Assembly (NCBI GenBank): GCA_964626495.1
Contig: CAZVFT010000057.1
Coordinates: 1 to 16,525 of the forward strand
Direction of reading: 5' to 3'
Source: JACNLN01 sp964626495
Lineage (GTDB): Bacteria; Fidelibacterota; Marinisomatia; Marinisomatales; CAZVFT01
DNA length: 16,525 nucleotides
Positions within the stretch are counted from its first letter, which is position 1. Every line of letters begins with the position of its first letter. The notes beneath the pieces are model-generated. The model worked only from the letters and a program-made list of their open reading frames with translations, was not told the DNA's origin and did no database searches. The translations under genes were made by a program, and so were the position numbers. Of this stretch, positions 1-6,954 are shown one piece after another.

Positions 1-214
1 TTAGATTAACATTGCTTTATAAAGTTAAAAGGTTATTTTCTTATGACACATTTGATCTTAATCCAAAATGGTTGTTGAAAAAATAATGATTTTCCCCCAA
101 AAAAACACTTTTTCTTTGTTCATTGTCATTTATGACTGTACGAAGGAATTGAGCATAAAAATAAACTCTTGTTATTCCCTCCTTCCACATTTTTCCTATT
201 CCATTGAATAAATG

Positions 215-454
215 TTACTGGAATAGACGCCCAAGAAAGCTCTTTTTCCCTCTGAAAACAGTTGGAGTATAGCCAGTGTTAATAATTGCTTTTTTTAAGG
301 ATTCCTCTTCAGCTATTCCTTTTACCGTTACAAGATGAGTATTTACATTAATATCCACATTTTCTACACCCGTTACTCTCTTTAGAGCATCCCGAATTCG
401 TCCAGCACACCCTTCACAGGTCATATCCTTTACAATAAATTGATACTTATTCAT
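215..454 (-). CDS. Small cytosolic HMA-domain metal chaperone (CopZ-like)
   Basis: This is a 79-residue single-domain protein with no signal peptide. It is a complete heavy-metal-associated (HMA, PF00403) fold: the metal loop MTCEGC lies at residues 11-16 with Cys13 and Cys16, followed by the usual helix and the stretches VENVDINVNTHLVTV and EEESLKKAIINTGY. HMA proteins of this size bind Cu(I) (or Hg/Zn) in the cytosol and hand it to P-type ATPases. The ATPase in this cluster has no HMA domain of its own, so this protein is its most plausible soluble partner; that pairing is inference. The start is supported by GGAG seven bases upstream of ATG. It lies about 50 bp downstream of the CDF-like transporter, probably as the last gene of the metal block. 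The short C-terminal tail after the fold is basic (GKKSFLGRLFQ). Confidence 0.9.
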   Translation of the reverse strand: MNKYQFIVKDMTCEGCAGRIRDALKRVTGVENVDINVNTHLVTVKGIAEEESLKKAIINTGYTPTVFRGKKSFLGRLFQ

Positions 455-504
455 TGATTATCTCCACTTAGGTTACAGCACATTAAAAAGCCATAATCAG
501 TTTC

Positions 505-1197
505 TCACTTGGTCAAAGATTGATGACAGGAACAATCAACTCCGGTGGCTTTTTCAAAGGCTTCCCGTCCTTCCTTAAAGGACCACCAGGCGATAATAAT
601 TGCACCTACAGAATCAATCATTCCGATGCCAGTAAGTTCGTATCCAGCGCTTGCAAGAAGCAGCACCAGTGACAGGTACAGGCAGGTTCTAGTACAACTC
701 GCATCCGCTAAAATCGCCTGAGAGTCCAGCGCCTTTCCTACCTTGACTTTGTACCGTATCAAAAGCCACATAGTAACAATAGAGACAAGAGCAATCACAA
801 TTCCCCAGAACGTAGTCTCAGGCTGATGTCCTGTGTACAGATTGACTCCCGCCATTATCATCAGACCAGCGGTAAGAAGGTAAAAAGCTGTTCCTGTAAT
901 CCGCAGAGCACGTTTTTCAAACAGGTCGTGAGAATCGTTATCATTTTTTTGAATCCTTCGGATCATATGGTAAATACCCACTCCTGAAATAATCTCCACA
1001 AAAGAATCCAACCCGAAACCGAAAAGGGACAGAGTTTCATCTTCAGTACCAAAGAACAGTGAAACGATCCCCTCCAGCAGATTGTAAAATATCGTGATTA
1101 GCGCCAGAGCTAGAGCCCACTTGTAAAGCCTTGAACGATCTGGTGATGAAATTGTGGCTTTTTGCCGAAGGCACTCCTTCGGAGCAGTTATTTCCAT
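505..1197 (-). CDS. CDF-like cation transporter with cysteine metal-site variant
   Basis: The 230-residue integral membrane protein has about five to six hydrophobic segments (roughly residues 27-49, 55-78, 98-120, 127-147, 168-188 and 193-207). It resembles the membrane part of cation diffusion facilitators: FGLDSFVEIISG (Asp64, Glu68) matches the TM2 metal-ligand helix, and ADASCTRTC (Asp165, Cys168, Cys172) matches the TM5 ligand helix. In ordinary zinc CDF proteins the last two positions are His and Asp, so a Cys-x3-Cys replacement suggests a softer metal; this is inference. There is no long cytosolic C-terminal CDF domain. Instead the protein ends in a short CxCH tail (Cys222, Cys224, His225). 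AGGAAG stands just before the ATG. The gene precedes the HMA chaperone by about 50 bp, suggesting co-transcription. The family call is fairly firm; the substrate is unknown. Confidence 0.8.
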   Translation of the reverse strand: MEITAPKECLRQKATISSPDRSRLYKWALALALITIFYNLLEGIVSLFFGTEDETLSLFGFGLDSFVEIISGVGIYHMIRRIQKNDNDSHDLFEKRALRITGTAFYLLTAGLMIMAGVNLYTGHQPETTFWGIVIALVSIVTMWLLIRYKVKVGKALDSQAILADASCTRTCLYLSLVLLLASAGYELTGIGMIDSVGAIIIAWWSFKEGREAFEKATGVDCSCHQSLTK

Positions 1198-1360
1198 ATT
1201 CTTCCTATCTGTGAAACAAATTATGGTTAACGGTTAATATCACCTGCCAGTGGTATCCATCACTGAAAATTTCAGCCTTTTTTAAATTCAGTTGCTATCG
1301 TATTAACGTATGTTAGGTGCACAACTGGTTAATTTTTTTCTCATAAACTTAACTGCATCT

Positions 1361-1852
1361 TCAATGAGTATGTTTTGAACCGTCAGAGTGTGTATGTATC
1401 TTTTCAATCTCTTCATTTGTTTTAAAACCCTGTTGTAAAATTTTAACACCAATCCCATGCTCATAAACCAGGTTGCCTCCTTTTTCTGCACCTATGATCA
1501 TGATCAAAGCACTACTGACCAATAGGATAAGTCTGAAGATTGGCGTTTGAATCTTTTTTACAAAAAGATGTATGGCACTACCACTTGTAATGATTCCCGT
1601 AAACCACAGCATCAAGTTCCGGTGTTCATGAACAAGTTCATGCCTTGGATGATCGTGACCTATGATCTCAGATGCCCAGTAACCGGATGCAGCACCGGCG
1701 ATGGAGGCTATTGTTGCAAGGTACATTATCCATATTGGTGCATTTGCCATACCTTTAGGTAGTTTCTTTATTACTTCAAGAATTTGAAAGAACATCGCAA
1801 GGATGACTAACACAATGGGAAAATGAACAACGATAGGATGGATGTTAATCAT
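1361..1852 (-). CDS. DUF2231 family membrane protein, His-rich tail
   Basis: This 163-residue membrane protein begins with the signature of DUF2231 (PF09990), HPIVVHFPIVL (His5, His10), and has about four hydrophobic helices (near 7-27, 40-60, 79-97 and 104-121). A His-rich stretch lies between helices 2 and 3 (His66, His68, His71, His75, His77), and the C-terminus ends in HTHSDGSKHTH, so it could coordinate metal. DUF2231 proteins have no settled biochemical role but are often found beside copper or heme-redox genes. Its ATG overlaps the last codons of the degenerate HMA reading frame upstream (AATGATTAA), so translation was probably coupled to that gene before it decayed. The family call is firm and the function is unknown. 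Confidence 0.85.
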   Translation of the reverse strand: MINIHPIVVHFPIVLVILAMFFQILEVIKKLPKGMANAPIWIMYLATIASIAGAASGYWASEIIGHDHPRHELVHEHRNLMLWFTGIITSGSAIHLFVKKIQTPIFRLILLVSSALIMIIGAEKGGNLVYEHGIGVKILQQGFKTNEEIEKIHTHSDGSKHTH

Positions 1853-2126
1853 TTTTCTCTGACTTCTTCATGAATATCCCAGCATTTTTTATGGTTTCTT
1901 CTAAAGATTCTTCGTTACCGTTGGTTGACACAGTAACTAACCTGACCTCTTCATCAGCTTTTTGATTGTTGATAATACAATAATAGTACTTGAGTATGCT
2001 ACCGTTAATAAAACATAAATATGTAAAACGTAAACAGGAACTATTACATAAGCCTCGGCGTAGCCTACAGCGAGCCTTACGTTTTAAATAATTACTAACA
2101 AGCATGATTCTTCTATCCTCACTCAT
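1845..2126 (-). pseudogene. Remnant of an HMA-domain gene, C-terminal half
   Basis: The reading frame is open for 93 codons, but only its end makes sense as protein: EEVRLVTVSTNGNEESLEET and IKNAGI match strand 3 and helix 2 of an HMA domain and resemble the intact chaperone at 215-454 (HLVTVKGIAEEESLKKAIINTGY). The first half is low-sense sequence that includes a 63-bp palindromic element (2024-2086). No CxxC metal loop is present. I read it as the tail of a decayed metal chaperone whose front was lost or replaced. It may belong to the same ancestral gene as the fragment at 2119-2284 or to a second copy, since the two fragments overlap at strand 3. Its last codons overlap the DUF2231 start. 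Confidence 0.55.
2024..2086. repeat. 63-bp palindromic element with 10-bp terminal inverted repeats
   Basis: A perfect 10-bp inverted repeat, taaaacgtaa (2024-2033) and ttacgtttta (2077-2086), encloses a second imperfect 29-bp dyad (2050-2078) whose core is GTAGCCTAC. It is more GC-rich than its surroundings and falls inside the degenerate HMA region, where the predicted protein stops resembling its family. This is the layout of a miniature palindromic insertion (MITE- or REP-like). No target-site duplication could be seen with confidence and no transposase is present. Confidence 0.5.
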
Positions 2127-2284
2127 TTCTGTACCTGAGATAAATATTATCTTTCTGATGAATAATATAGGCTAATTGTGTTTCTATTTCTGTATTCACA
2201 TTTTCTACAACAGGTAATTTCTCCAAGGCTTCCCCTATCCGCTGAGCAGATCATATCTTCAACTTCAAACAGATGTTGGTTCAT
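2119..2284 (-). pseudogene. Frameshifted HMA-domain chaperone, N-terminal part
   Basis: Directly after the HMA lipoprotein, with a 4-bp ATGA overlap, a reading frame opens as MNQHLFEVEDMICS, the start of an HMA domain. At about 2242 it loses frame. In the next frame the text continues as RIGEALEKLPVVENVNTEIE and then TQLAYI, exactly the helix and strands expected after the metal loop. Compared with the usual CxxCxxRI motif, one base stands where twelve are expected, so about 11 bp are missing, including the codon for the second metal-binding Cys. The shifted frame runs to a TGA at 2119-2121. The gene is therefore inactivated. The ATGA overlap shows it was once coupled to the lipoprotein upstream. 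Confidence 0.75.
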
Positions 2285-2625
2285 TTTTGGTCCTCAGGTA
2301 ATTTACAACAATTGGCTAATTTATTGTATACCATTGGATCAGCCGGAGTATTGTTTGCTTTGTATCCAAGCTCTGCAATCGCTTTTTCGATACGTGCCAG
2401 ATCAATAACCCAGTCCTTGTAGGTAACATACCCTACTTTCTTCTCCAGATCCACATCCATCTTGACAACACCTTTGATCTTTCCAAAACCCTGTTCGATT
2501 GTATTCTCACACATACCGCATTGTATGGTCGGCAGGGATACTTCAACGGTCACTACTTTCCCATCACCACAAGCAATTATTCCAAACAACAACAGTCCGA
2601 TTGCCATTATAATTACTTTTTTCAT
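2281..2625 (-). CDS. Periplasmic HMA-domain lipoprotein (MerP-like)
   Basis: The 114-residue protein starts with a lipoprotein signal peptide (MKKVIIMAIGLLLFGIIAC, lipid-carrying Cys19). It then carries one HMA domain with the metal loop IQCGMCENT (Cys36, Cys39) and the normal continuation (KGVVKMDVDLEKKVGYVTY, ARIEKAIAELGY). After the domain there is a short tail with a vicinal Cys pair (Cys106-Cys107), which could be an extra thiol site. A membrane-tethered HMA protein outside the cytoplasm fits a MerP-like role, capturing thiophilic metal ions in the periplasm and passing them to a transporter; the exact metal is not shown. Its stop overlaps the start of the frameshifted HMA gene by 4 bp (ATGA). 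It follows the GDCCVxC gene by about 115 bp, a gap that holds a possible 37-codon ORF. Confidence 0.85.
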   Translation of the reverse strand: MKKVIIMAIGLLLFGIIACGDGKVVTVEVSLPTIQCGMCENTIEQGFGKIKGVVKMDVDLEKKVGYVTYKDWVIDLARIEKAIAELGYKANNTPADPMVYNKLANCCKLPEDQK

Positions 2626-2626
2626 T

Positions 2627-2740
2627 TTAATCTCTATTCATTGTTTTTTTATTAACACCAATTTTATCGGAGTAGAATAATGAGTTCCAAGGAGGAATAG
2701 CTGTAAACCATGATTTCAAACTGATTAGCTTCATCATCAT
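2627..2740 (-). CDS. Possible 37-residue small protein
   Basis: Immediately after the GDCCVxC stop codon there is AGGAG, then three in-frame ATG codons in a row and a 37-codon open frame (MMMKLISLKSWFTAIPPWNS, then LFYSDKIGVNKK and a short tail) ending one base before the HMA lipoprotein start. The ribosome-binding site is better placed than that of many annotated genes here: four bases to the first ATG, seven to the second. I do not recognise the peptide. It could be a real small protein, a translational bridge that couples the flanking genes, or the front of a decayed gene. Confidence 0.3.
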   Translation of the reverse strand: MMMKLISLKSWFTAIPPWNSLFYSDKIGVNKKTMNRD

Positions 2741-2741
2741 T

Positions 2742-2945
2742 CTACTCCTGTTTCTTCTGCATTGAAGGGCACGGATTGGTTCCATATGAGCAAAAGACAC
2801 AACAATCACCTTCTCTGGATTTCAGCACAGTTCCACAATTGCGACAGTCATAAAAAAATTGGCATACATCCGTTGGCATAGTCTCCTCTTCTTGAAAACC
2901 ACATGCAGGGCAAGTGATCACTGATAATAGTAAAATCTTACTCAT
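2742..2945 (-). CDS. GDCCVxC-motif Cys-rich small protein
   Basis: This 67-residue protein carries the signature GDCCVFCSYG (Gly46-Gly55; Cys48, Cys49, Cys52), which defines the GDCCVxC domain family. That family is known to have Cys and selenocysteine members and is often found in mercury/copper-associated operons. Upstream are two further Cys pairs, CPAC (Cys12, Cys15) and CRNC (Cys34, Cys37), with additional Cys28 and Cys59. The arrangement suggests a small zinc-ribbon-like or thiol metal-binding protein. This copy reads Cys at every position, with no in-frame TGA. There is no export signal, so it is probably cytosolic. The function is undetermined; the family assignment is strong. The ribosome-binding site before ATG is weak. 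Confidence 0.85.
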   Translation of the reverse strand: MSKILLLSVITCPACGFQEEETMPTDVCQFFYDCRNCGTVLKSREGDCCVFCSYGTNPCPSMQKKQE

Positions 2946-3007
2946 TTCGGTGATCTGTTTTTAACAATCCTTCGTTTATCTACAGTAATATTTATGAAGC
3001 CAGGTGA

Positions 3008-3421
3008 TTATTCAGGTTTTTTTAACCGTATGGGCACAAGTTTCATTCCACACTGGTCGCAGGTACGAGTTTTGTCAGACCGGATATGACTGTGAGACTC
3101 CATTGGACAACCAAAGTACTCAGCCCTTTCTTCAGTGGTAACAACTGCAGCAACCATTTTCATCCCACACTCGGGACAATTCCCTGGCTCATTGCTATGA
3201 ACATGTTTATGAGATTCCATTGGACAAGTATAATAGACTAATTGCTCACTTTCGGAAATATGTGTCTTTTGTTTTTCCATTTTCATTGATTCGTGACCCT
3301 CTATCTTATGTGTGGTTTCGATGATGGAACTTTGACCTTGACTATGCGTCTCATTTTTCCCCCCGCAAGCTATCAGTACTATAATAAAAACCACAATCAT
3401 TACTGATTTTATTAACTTCAT
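3008..3421 (-). CDS. Lipoprotein with two heavy-metal-binding (HMBD) domains
   Basis: The 137-residue protein has a lipoprotein signal peptide ending VLIAC (Cys19) and a His/Met-rich linker (residues 25-58). Two copies of the heavy-metal-binding domain (PF19335) follow: YYTCPMESHKH then PGNCPECGMKM (about 63-89), and FGCPMESHSH then RTCDQCGMKL (about 103-128). Each HMBD offers two Cys-containing knuckles plus His and Met ligands. In family members fused to copper ATPases and CusB-like adaptors they are thought to capture Cu/Ag or related ions. Tethered to the membrane on the periplasmic side, it probably buffers or delivers metal to CusB, whose C-terminal tail carries the same CPMESH subtype; that role is inference. 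AAAGGAG five bases before the ATG supports the start. The second domain has a less typical front (SDKTRTC instead of EPGxC). Confidence 0.85.
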   Translation of the reverse strand: MKLIKSVMIVVFIIVLIACGGKNETHSQGQSSIIETTHKIEGHESMKMEKQKTHISESEQLVYYTCPMESHKHVHSNEPGNCPECGMKMVAAVVTTEERAEYFGCPMESHSHIRSDKTRTCDQCGMKLVPIRLKKPE

Positions 3422-3458
3422 TTTATCTCCTTTCTTATCGGATATGTCAATATTTTAT

Positions 3459-3827
3459 CTATCCACGGTGATGACCATAAACGTCTTTTACCAATCCAAC
3501 CACTTCTTCTTTTTTCATCCCACCGTTTAAATTCATTTCGATAAACTTTTTGGTAGAAATAGCAGTAGGACACTCACAGATCGCCAGATTTTCTTCACCA
3601 CAACCGCCACAAGAACAACTAAACTGTTTTGCGACCTCAAAGGTACTTGTTTGAAATACTACAAATGTATCATCCGGATTTAGCAGATTATTATTGTTAC
3701 TAATGGTCATTCCAATCCAAATACCAATAACCAATGATAATGTACCAAAAAGCCATATCGTCCATCGAGGAAACAGTTTTATTTTTTGATTCTTTACGGT
3801 TACTTTTTTTGTTGCGTGTATGTTCAT
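3459..3827 (-). CDS. Membrane-anchored CcmH-like Cys-rich protein
   Basis: The 122-residue protein has one N-terminal membrane segment (about 22-42) after a short basic cytosolic stretch, so most of it faces the periplasm. The soluble part contains FSCSCGGCG (Cys71, Cys73, Cys76) and CECP (Cys84, Cys86), followed by KKFIEMNLNGGMKKEEVVGL and YGHH. The Cys cluster plus a helix of the type KxxIxxxLxxGxxxEEVxxLxxxxYG recalls the CcmH/NrfF heme-lyase fold and related thiol domains. A real role in cytochrome c assembly is unlikely in this context; periplasmic metal or thiol handling beside the ATPase is more plausible. Both readings are inference. GGGAG seven bases before the ATG supports the start, and the gene follows copA by 20 bp. 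Confidence 0.65.
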   Translation of the reverse strand: MNIHATKKVTVKNQKIKLFPRWTIWLFGTLSLVIGIWIGMTISNNNNLLNPDDTFVVFQTSTFEVAKQFSCSCGGCGEENLAICECPTAISTKKFIEMNLNGGMKKEEVVGLVKDVYGHHRG

Positions 3828-3847
3828 AATTGAACTCCCATCAATAA

Positions 3848-6421
3848 TTACAGATTTATCCTTCGTAGTCGTAAGGCATTACCAATCACCGAAACCGAAC
3901 TGAAGCTCATAGCCGCAGCAGCGATAATAGGACTTAAAAGGATTCCAAAAAATGGATACAGGATTCCCGCCGCAACTGGAACTCCTAATGAATTATAAGC
4001 AAACGCCCAAAAAAGATTCTGTCGGATATTTCTCATTGTCCCTCGGCTGAGGTTACGGGCTCTGACTATCCCCTGCAGGTCGCCTTTAACAAGGGTGACA
4101 CCCGCACTCTCCATAGCAACATCCGTTCCTGTACCCATAGCAATGCCCACGTGCGACTGAGCTAATGCAGGAGCGTCGTTGATGCCATCCCCTGCCATTG
4201 CAACAATACTTCCTTCATTCTGAAGATTTTTAACCACTTCATTTTTTTTATCTGGTAAAACATCTGCTTCCACTTCATCAATTCCTACTTGCTTAGCCAC
4301 AGCTTCAGCGGTAGTACTATTATCACCTGTTAACATAACAACACGTATGTGCTCCTTTTTAAGAACAGCTATTGCTTCCACTGTCGTATCCTTGATAGGA
4401 TCTGTCACCCCCAGTAAACCAGCAAATTGACCATCTAATACAACGAAAATAACCGTTTCACCCTTTTTCCGTATAGAGCTCGCCTTTTCCAGATAGTGAG
4501 CTGCATCAACATCCAATTCATCCAATAATTGCCGATTCCCAACAGCTACCAAATTTCCGTGAACAACTCCTTCAACTCCTTTTCCTGTAATGGATTTAAA
4601 GTCCTCAACTTTTGTCAATTCCAATCCTTTTTCCTTCGCCCTCGATACAATGGCTTCCCCCAGAGGATGTTCACTTGCTCGTTCAAGACTTGCCGCAAAC
4701 CGGAGAATATCATCTTCGGAAAATTGATTGTTAGTTTGAATGGTAACTAACTGCGGTTTACCTTCGGTTAAGGTGCCTGTTTTATCCACAACAAGGGTAT
4801 CTACCTTTTCCATCGTTTCCAAGGCTTCGGCATTTTTGATGAGGACGCCAGCCATGGCTCCCCGGCCGGTCCCCACCATGATTGACATGGGTGTCGCCAA
4901 TCCCAAAGCACAGGGACAAGCAATAATCAAAACAGCTACTGCATTGACAAGTGCATATGCCATCCTTGGTTCAGGACCTACCAGACCCCACACGATAAAA
5001 GTAATCACGCTGATGCTAATAACGGTCGGCACAAAATATGACGCCACCCTATCAGCAAGGCTTTGAATAGGCGCTCGGCTGCGCTGAGCTTCGCTTACCA
5101 TTTTCACAATTTGGGCTAACAAGGTATCACTTCCCACTCGTTCAGCACGCATCAGAAACGTACCTGTACCATTAACCGTAGCTCCCATTACTTTCTCCCC
5201 AACCGATTTCTGTACCGGTATCGGTTCACCGGTCACCATGGATTCATCAATGGAACTACTGCCTTCAATAAATACACCATCAACCGGAACTTTTTCTCCC
5301 GGACGAACCCGCAGTGAATCTCCGAGCTTTACATATTCCAGTGAGATATCTTCTTCTACTCCATTTTCTCGAACAATACGAGCTGTCTTTGGGGCTAATC
5401 CCAGTAAAGCTTTAATGGCACTGCTGGTTTTGTCCCGAGCGCGGAGTTCCAATACCTGCCCCAGTAATACTAATGTAATAATGACTGCCGCTGCTTCAAA
5501 ATAGACAGCCACATTACCTTCCAGTCCTCTAAAAGCCGCAGGAAAGATATTCGGGAACAAGGTTGCTACGAGACTATACACATATGCCACTCCTGTCCCT
5601 ATAGCTATTAATGTAAACATATTTAGACTACGGTTAATAATTGACTTCCAGCCGCGTCGAAAAAATGGTGCACCTCCCCATAATACAACAGGTGTAGCCA
5701 GAATCAACTCAACCCAGGGTTGCCAACCTCCTGTAATGTGCAGTCTTGCTGATATCATTCCTCCCATTGTAAGGAGTAACAATGGAATAGATAAAACCAA
5801 ACTAACCCAGAAGCGCCTTGTCATATCGATCAATTCTGGATTTTTTTCTTCCTCCAAGGATGCTGTTCTCGGTTCCAGAGCCATCCCGCAAATAGGACAG
5901 TCACCTGGCTCATCCTGGACAATTTCAGAATGCATAGGACATACATATTCTGTCTTCGTTTTTGCTGTGGGTGTTACAGATTCCAGAGCCATTCCACATT
6001 TTGGACAGGAACCTGGACTTTCCTGACGTATTTCAGGATGCATCGGGCAAGTGTAAATGATCGATTCTTCATCCTTAGAGGAAGGGACCGTATGGGATTC
6101 CTCCTCTGAAATTCGTTTAGATGTTTTGGATAAAAACTGTCCCGGATCAGATTTGAATCTTTGTAAACAATGTTGTGAACAGAAATAATAAGTCCATCCA
6201 TCGTAGTCATAATTACCAGCAGCCGACTGTAGATTAACCTTCATTCCACAAACAGGATCTGTGTGTTGTTTGTATTCATCTCCCATTATGTATTTTTCAG
6301 GTGCTTCTGTAAATGCCTTGTGACAATGTTGACAACAAAATCCATATCGAACCCCTTTCCACTCTTCAATTGCAACAGCTGATTCTTCTGTCACCGACAT
6401 TCCACATACTGGATCTTTCAT
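3848..6421 (-). CDS. copA: P1B-1 copper-exporting ATPase with two YHS and two HMBD domains
   Basis: The 857-residue enzyme exports monovalent copper (or silver) from the cytosol with ATP. The N-terminus holds two YHS domains (DPVCGM at 3-8 with FCCQHC at 28-33; DPVCGM at 55-60 with FCSQHC at 80-85), then two HMBD domains (YTCPMHPEI to CGMAL, 123-146; YVCPMHSEI to CGMAL, 159-182) instead of the usual HMA domains. The ATPase core is complete: actuator TGEP (397-400), membrane CPC (502-504), phosphorylation DKTGT with Asp546, the HP pair 585-586 and hinge GDGINDAP (744-751). TM7 has YN (809-810) and TM8 MSFSS (838-842), the Cu(I)-specific signature of the P1B-1 group. The gene lies between the GxxExxY gene and the CcmH-like gene. 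AAGGA lies eight or nine bases before the ATG. The function is secure; preference for Cu over Ag cannot be read from the sequence. Confidence 0.96.
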   Translation of the reverse strand: MKDPVCGMSVTEESAVAIEEWKGVRYGFCCQHCHKAFTEAPEKYIMGDEYKQHTDPVCGMKVNLQSAAGNYDYDGWTYYFCSQHCLQRFKSDPGQFLSKTSKRISEEESHTVPSSKDEESIIYTCPMHPEIRQESPGSCPKCGMALESVTPTAKTKTEYVCPMHSEIVQDEPGDCPICGMALEPRTASLEEEKNPELIDMTRRFWVSLVLSIPLLLLTMGGMISARLHITGGWQPWVELILATPVVLWGGAPFFRRGWKSIINRSLNMFTLIAIGTGVAYVYSLVATLFPNIFPAAFRGLEGNVAVYFEAAAVIITLVLLGQVLELRARDKTSSAIKALLGLAPKTARIVRENGVEEDISLEYVKLGDSLRVRPGEKVPVDGVFIEGSSSIDESMVTGEPIPVQKSVGEKVMGATVNGTGTFLMRAERVGSDTLLAQIVKMVSEAQRSRAPIQSLADRVASYFVPTVISISVITFIVWGLVGPEPRMAYALVNAVAVLIIACPCALGLATPMSIMVGTGRGAMAGVLIKNAEALETMEKVDTLVVDKTGTLTEGKPQLVTIQTNNQFSEDDILRFAASLERASEHPLGEAIVSRAKEKGLELTKVEDFKSITGKGVEGVVHGNLVAVGNRQLLDELDVDAAHYLEKASSIRKKGETVIFVVLDGQFAGLLGVTDPIKDTTVEAIAVLKKEHIRVVMLTGDNSTTAEAVAKQVGIDEVEADVLPDKKNEVVKNLQNEGSIVAMAGDGINDAPALAQSHVGIAMGTGTDVAMESAGVTLVKGDLQGIVRARNLSRGTMRNIRQNLFWAFAYNSLGVPVAAGILYPFFGILLSPIIAAAAMSFSSVSVIGNALRLRRINL

Positions 6422-6446
6422 ATTATCATTCCTTTCCTTCTTTTGC

Positions 6447-6473
6447 CACCGAGAACACCGAATACACTGAAAT
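6447..6473. repeat. Three 9-bp imperfect repeats upstream of copA
   Basis: Three consecutive 9-mers, caccgagaa, caccgaata and cactgaaat, lie between the GxxExxY gene and the copA start. The copies agree at most of the first six bases. They sit just downstream of the GxxExxY stop and just upstream of the copA ribosome-binding site. From memory, degenerate 9-bp tracts of this kind are common beside GxxExxY genes in other genomes; this was not checked here. No function is assigned. Confidence 0.5.
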
Positions 6474-6511
6474 TAAAAGTAGTTTGCCAGTATATTCATT
6501 GTGTTCAATGG

Positions 6512-6883
6512 TTACATCACAAACCTCCTTACCTGGAGTTTTGATGTTCCAAAGTTAATAAGCAATCCGACTTTTATCTCTGTTGCCTTCAGGTAATTCA
6601 AAAGTTGAGAAAAATGTTGATCAGTTAATGCACTTACTGCTTTTAATTCAAAAATGACAATTTTTTCTATCAATAAATCAGCAACATATTCTCCAACAAT
6701 AGTTCCTTCTTCATCATAAACTCTTACAAGCACCTGCTGTTCAACAATCACACCCTTCTTTCTTAATCTGTTGGCAATTGAATTCTCATATACTTTCTCA
6801 GCAAATCCTGGACCGAAGTATTTATGAACCTCGAAAGCTGTTTGACGTATAGTACCAGTTAACTCCTTATGCAGTAGTTTCAA
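6512..6883 (-). CDS. GxxExxY family protein (PD-(D/E)XK-like), TTG start
   Basis: This 123-residue protein contains the family signature in GPGFAEKVYENS (GxxExxY), the typical opening helix TAFEVHKYFGPG, and the core YVADLLIEKIVIFELKAV, in which the Asp and the Glu-x-Lys form a PD-(D/E)XK-type nuclease site. The biological role of the family is unknown. I place the start at a TTG codon (6881-6883) because a near-perfect ribosome-binding site, AAAGGAGGT (6891-6899), lies seven bases upstream. An in-frame ATG ten codons earlier (6913) would bury that site inside the gene. It sits on the same strand between cusA and copA but has no evident metal role, so it looks like an insertion into the resistance operon. 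It is flanked by 9-bp repeats on the copA side. Confidence 0.8.
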   Translation of the reverse strand: MKLLHKELTGTIRQTAFEVHKYFGPGFAEKVYENSIANRLRKKGVIVEQQVLVRVYDEEGTIVGEYVADLLIEKIVIFELKAVSALTDQHFSQLLNYLKATEIKVGLLINFGTSKLQVRRFVM

Positions 6884-6954
6884 TTTCTGTACCTCCTTTC
6901 GTTGTACTATCATTTTCCAAATAAAATTACTTTACTGAAATATAAGAAATCTTT

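Noticed and set aside
41..190. 49-codon minus-strand frame downstream of the HMA chaperone (starts MWKEGITRVYFY)
   Set aside because: It lacks a good ribosome-binding site and recognisable features; AT-rich DNA gives such frames by chance.
2627..2809. 60-codon frame extending into the GDCCVxC gene
   Set aside because: Its first part overlaps the GDCCVxC gene out of frame. Only the shorter 37-codon frame has a ribosome-binding site.
6447..6473. CRISPR-like array
   Set aside because: The units are only 9 bp with no spacers, and no cas gene is present.
6884..6913. ATG start for the GxxExxY gene ten codons before the TTG
   Set aside because: That start would place the near-perfect AAAGGAGGT site inside the gene and has nothing comparable upstream of it.
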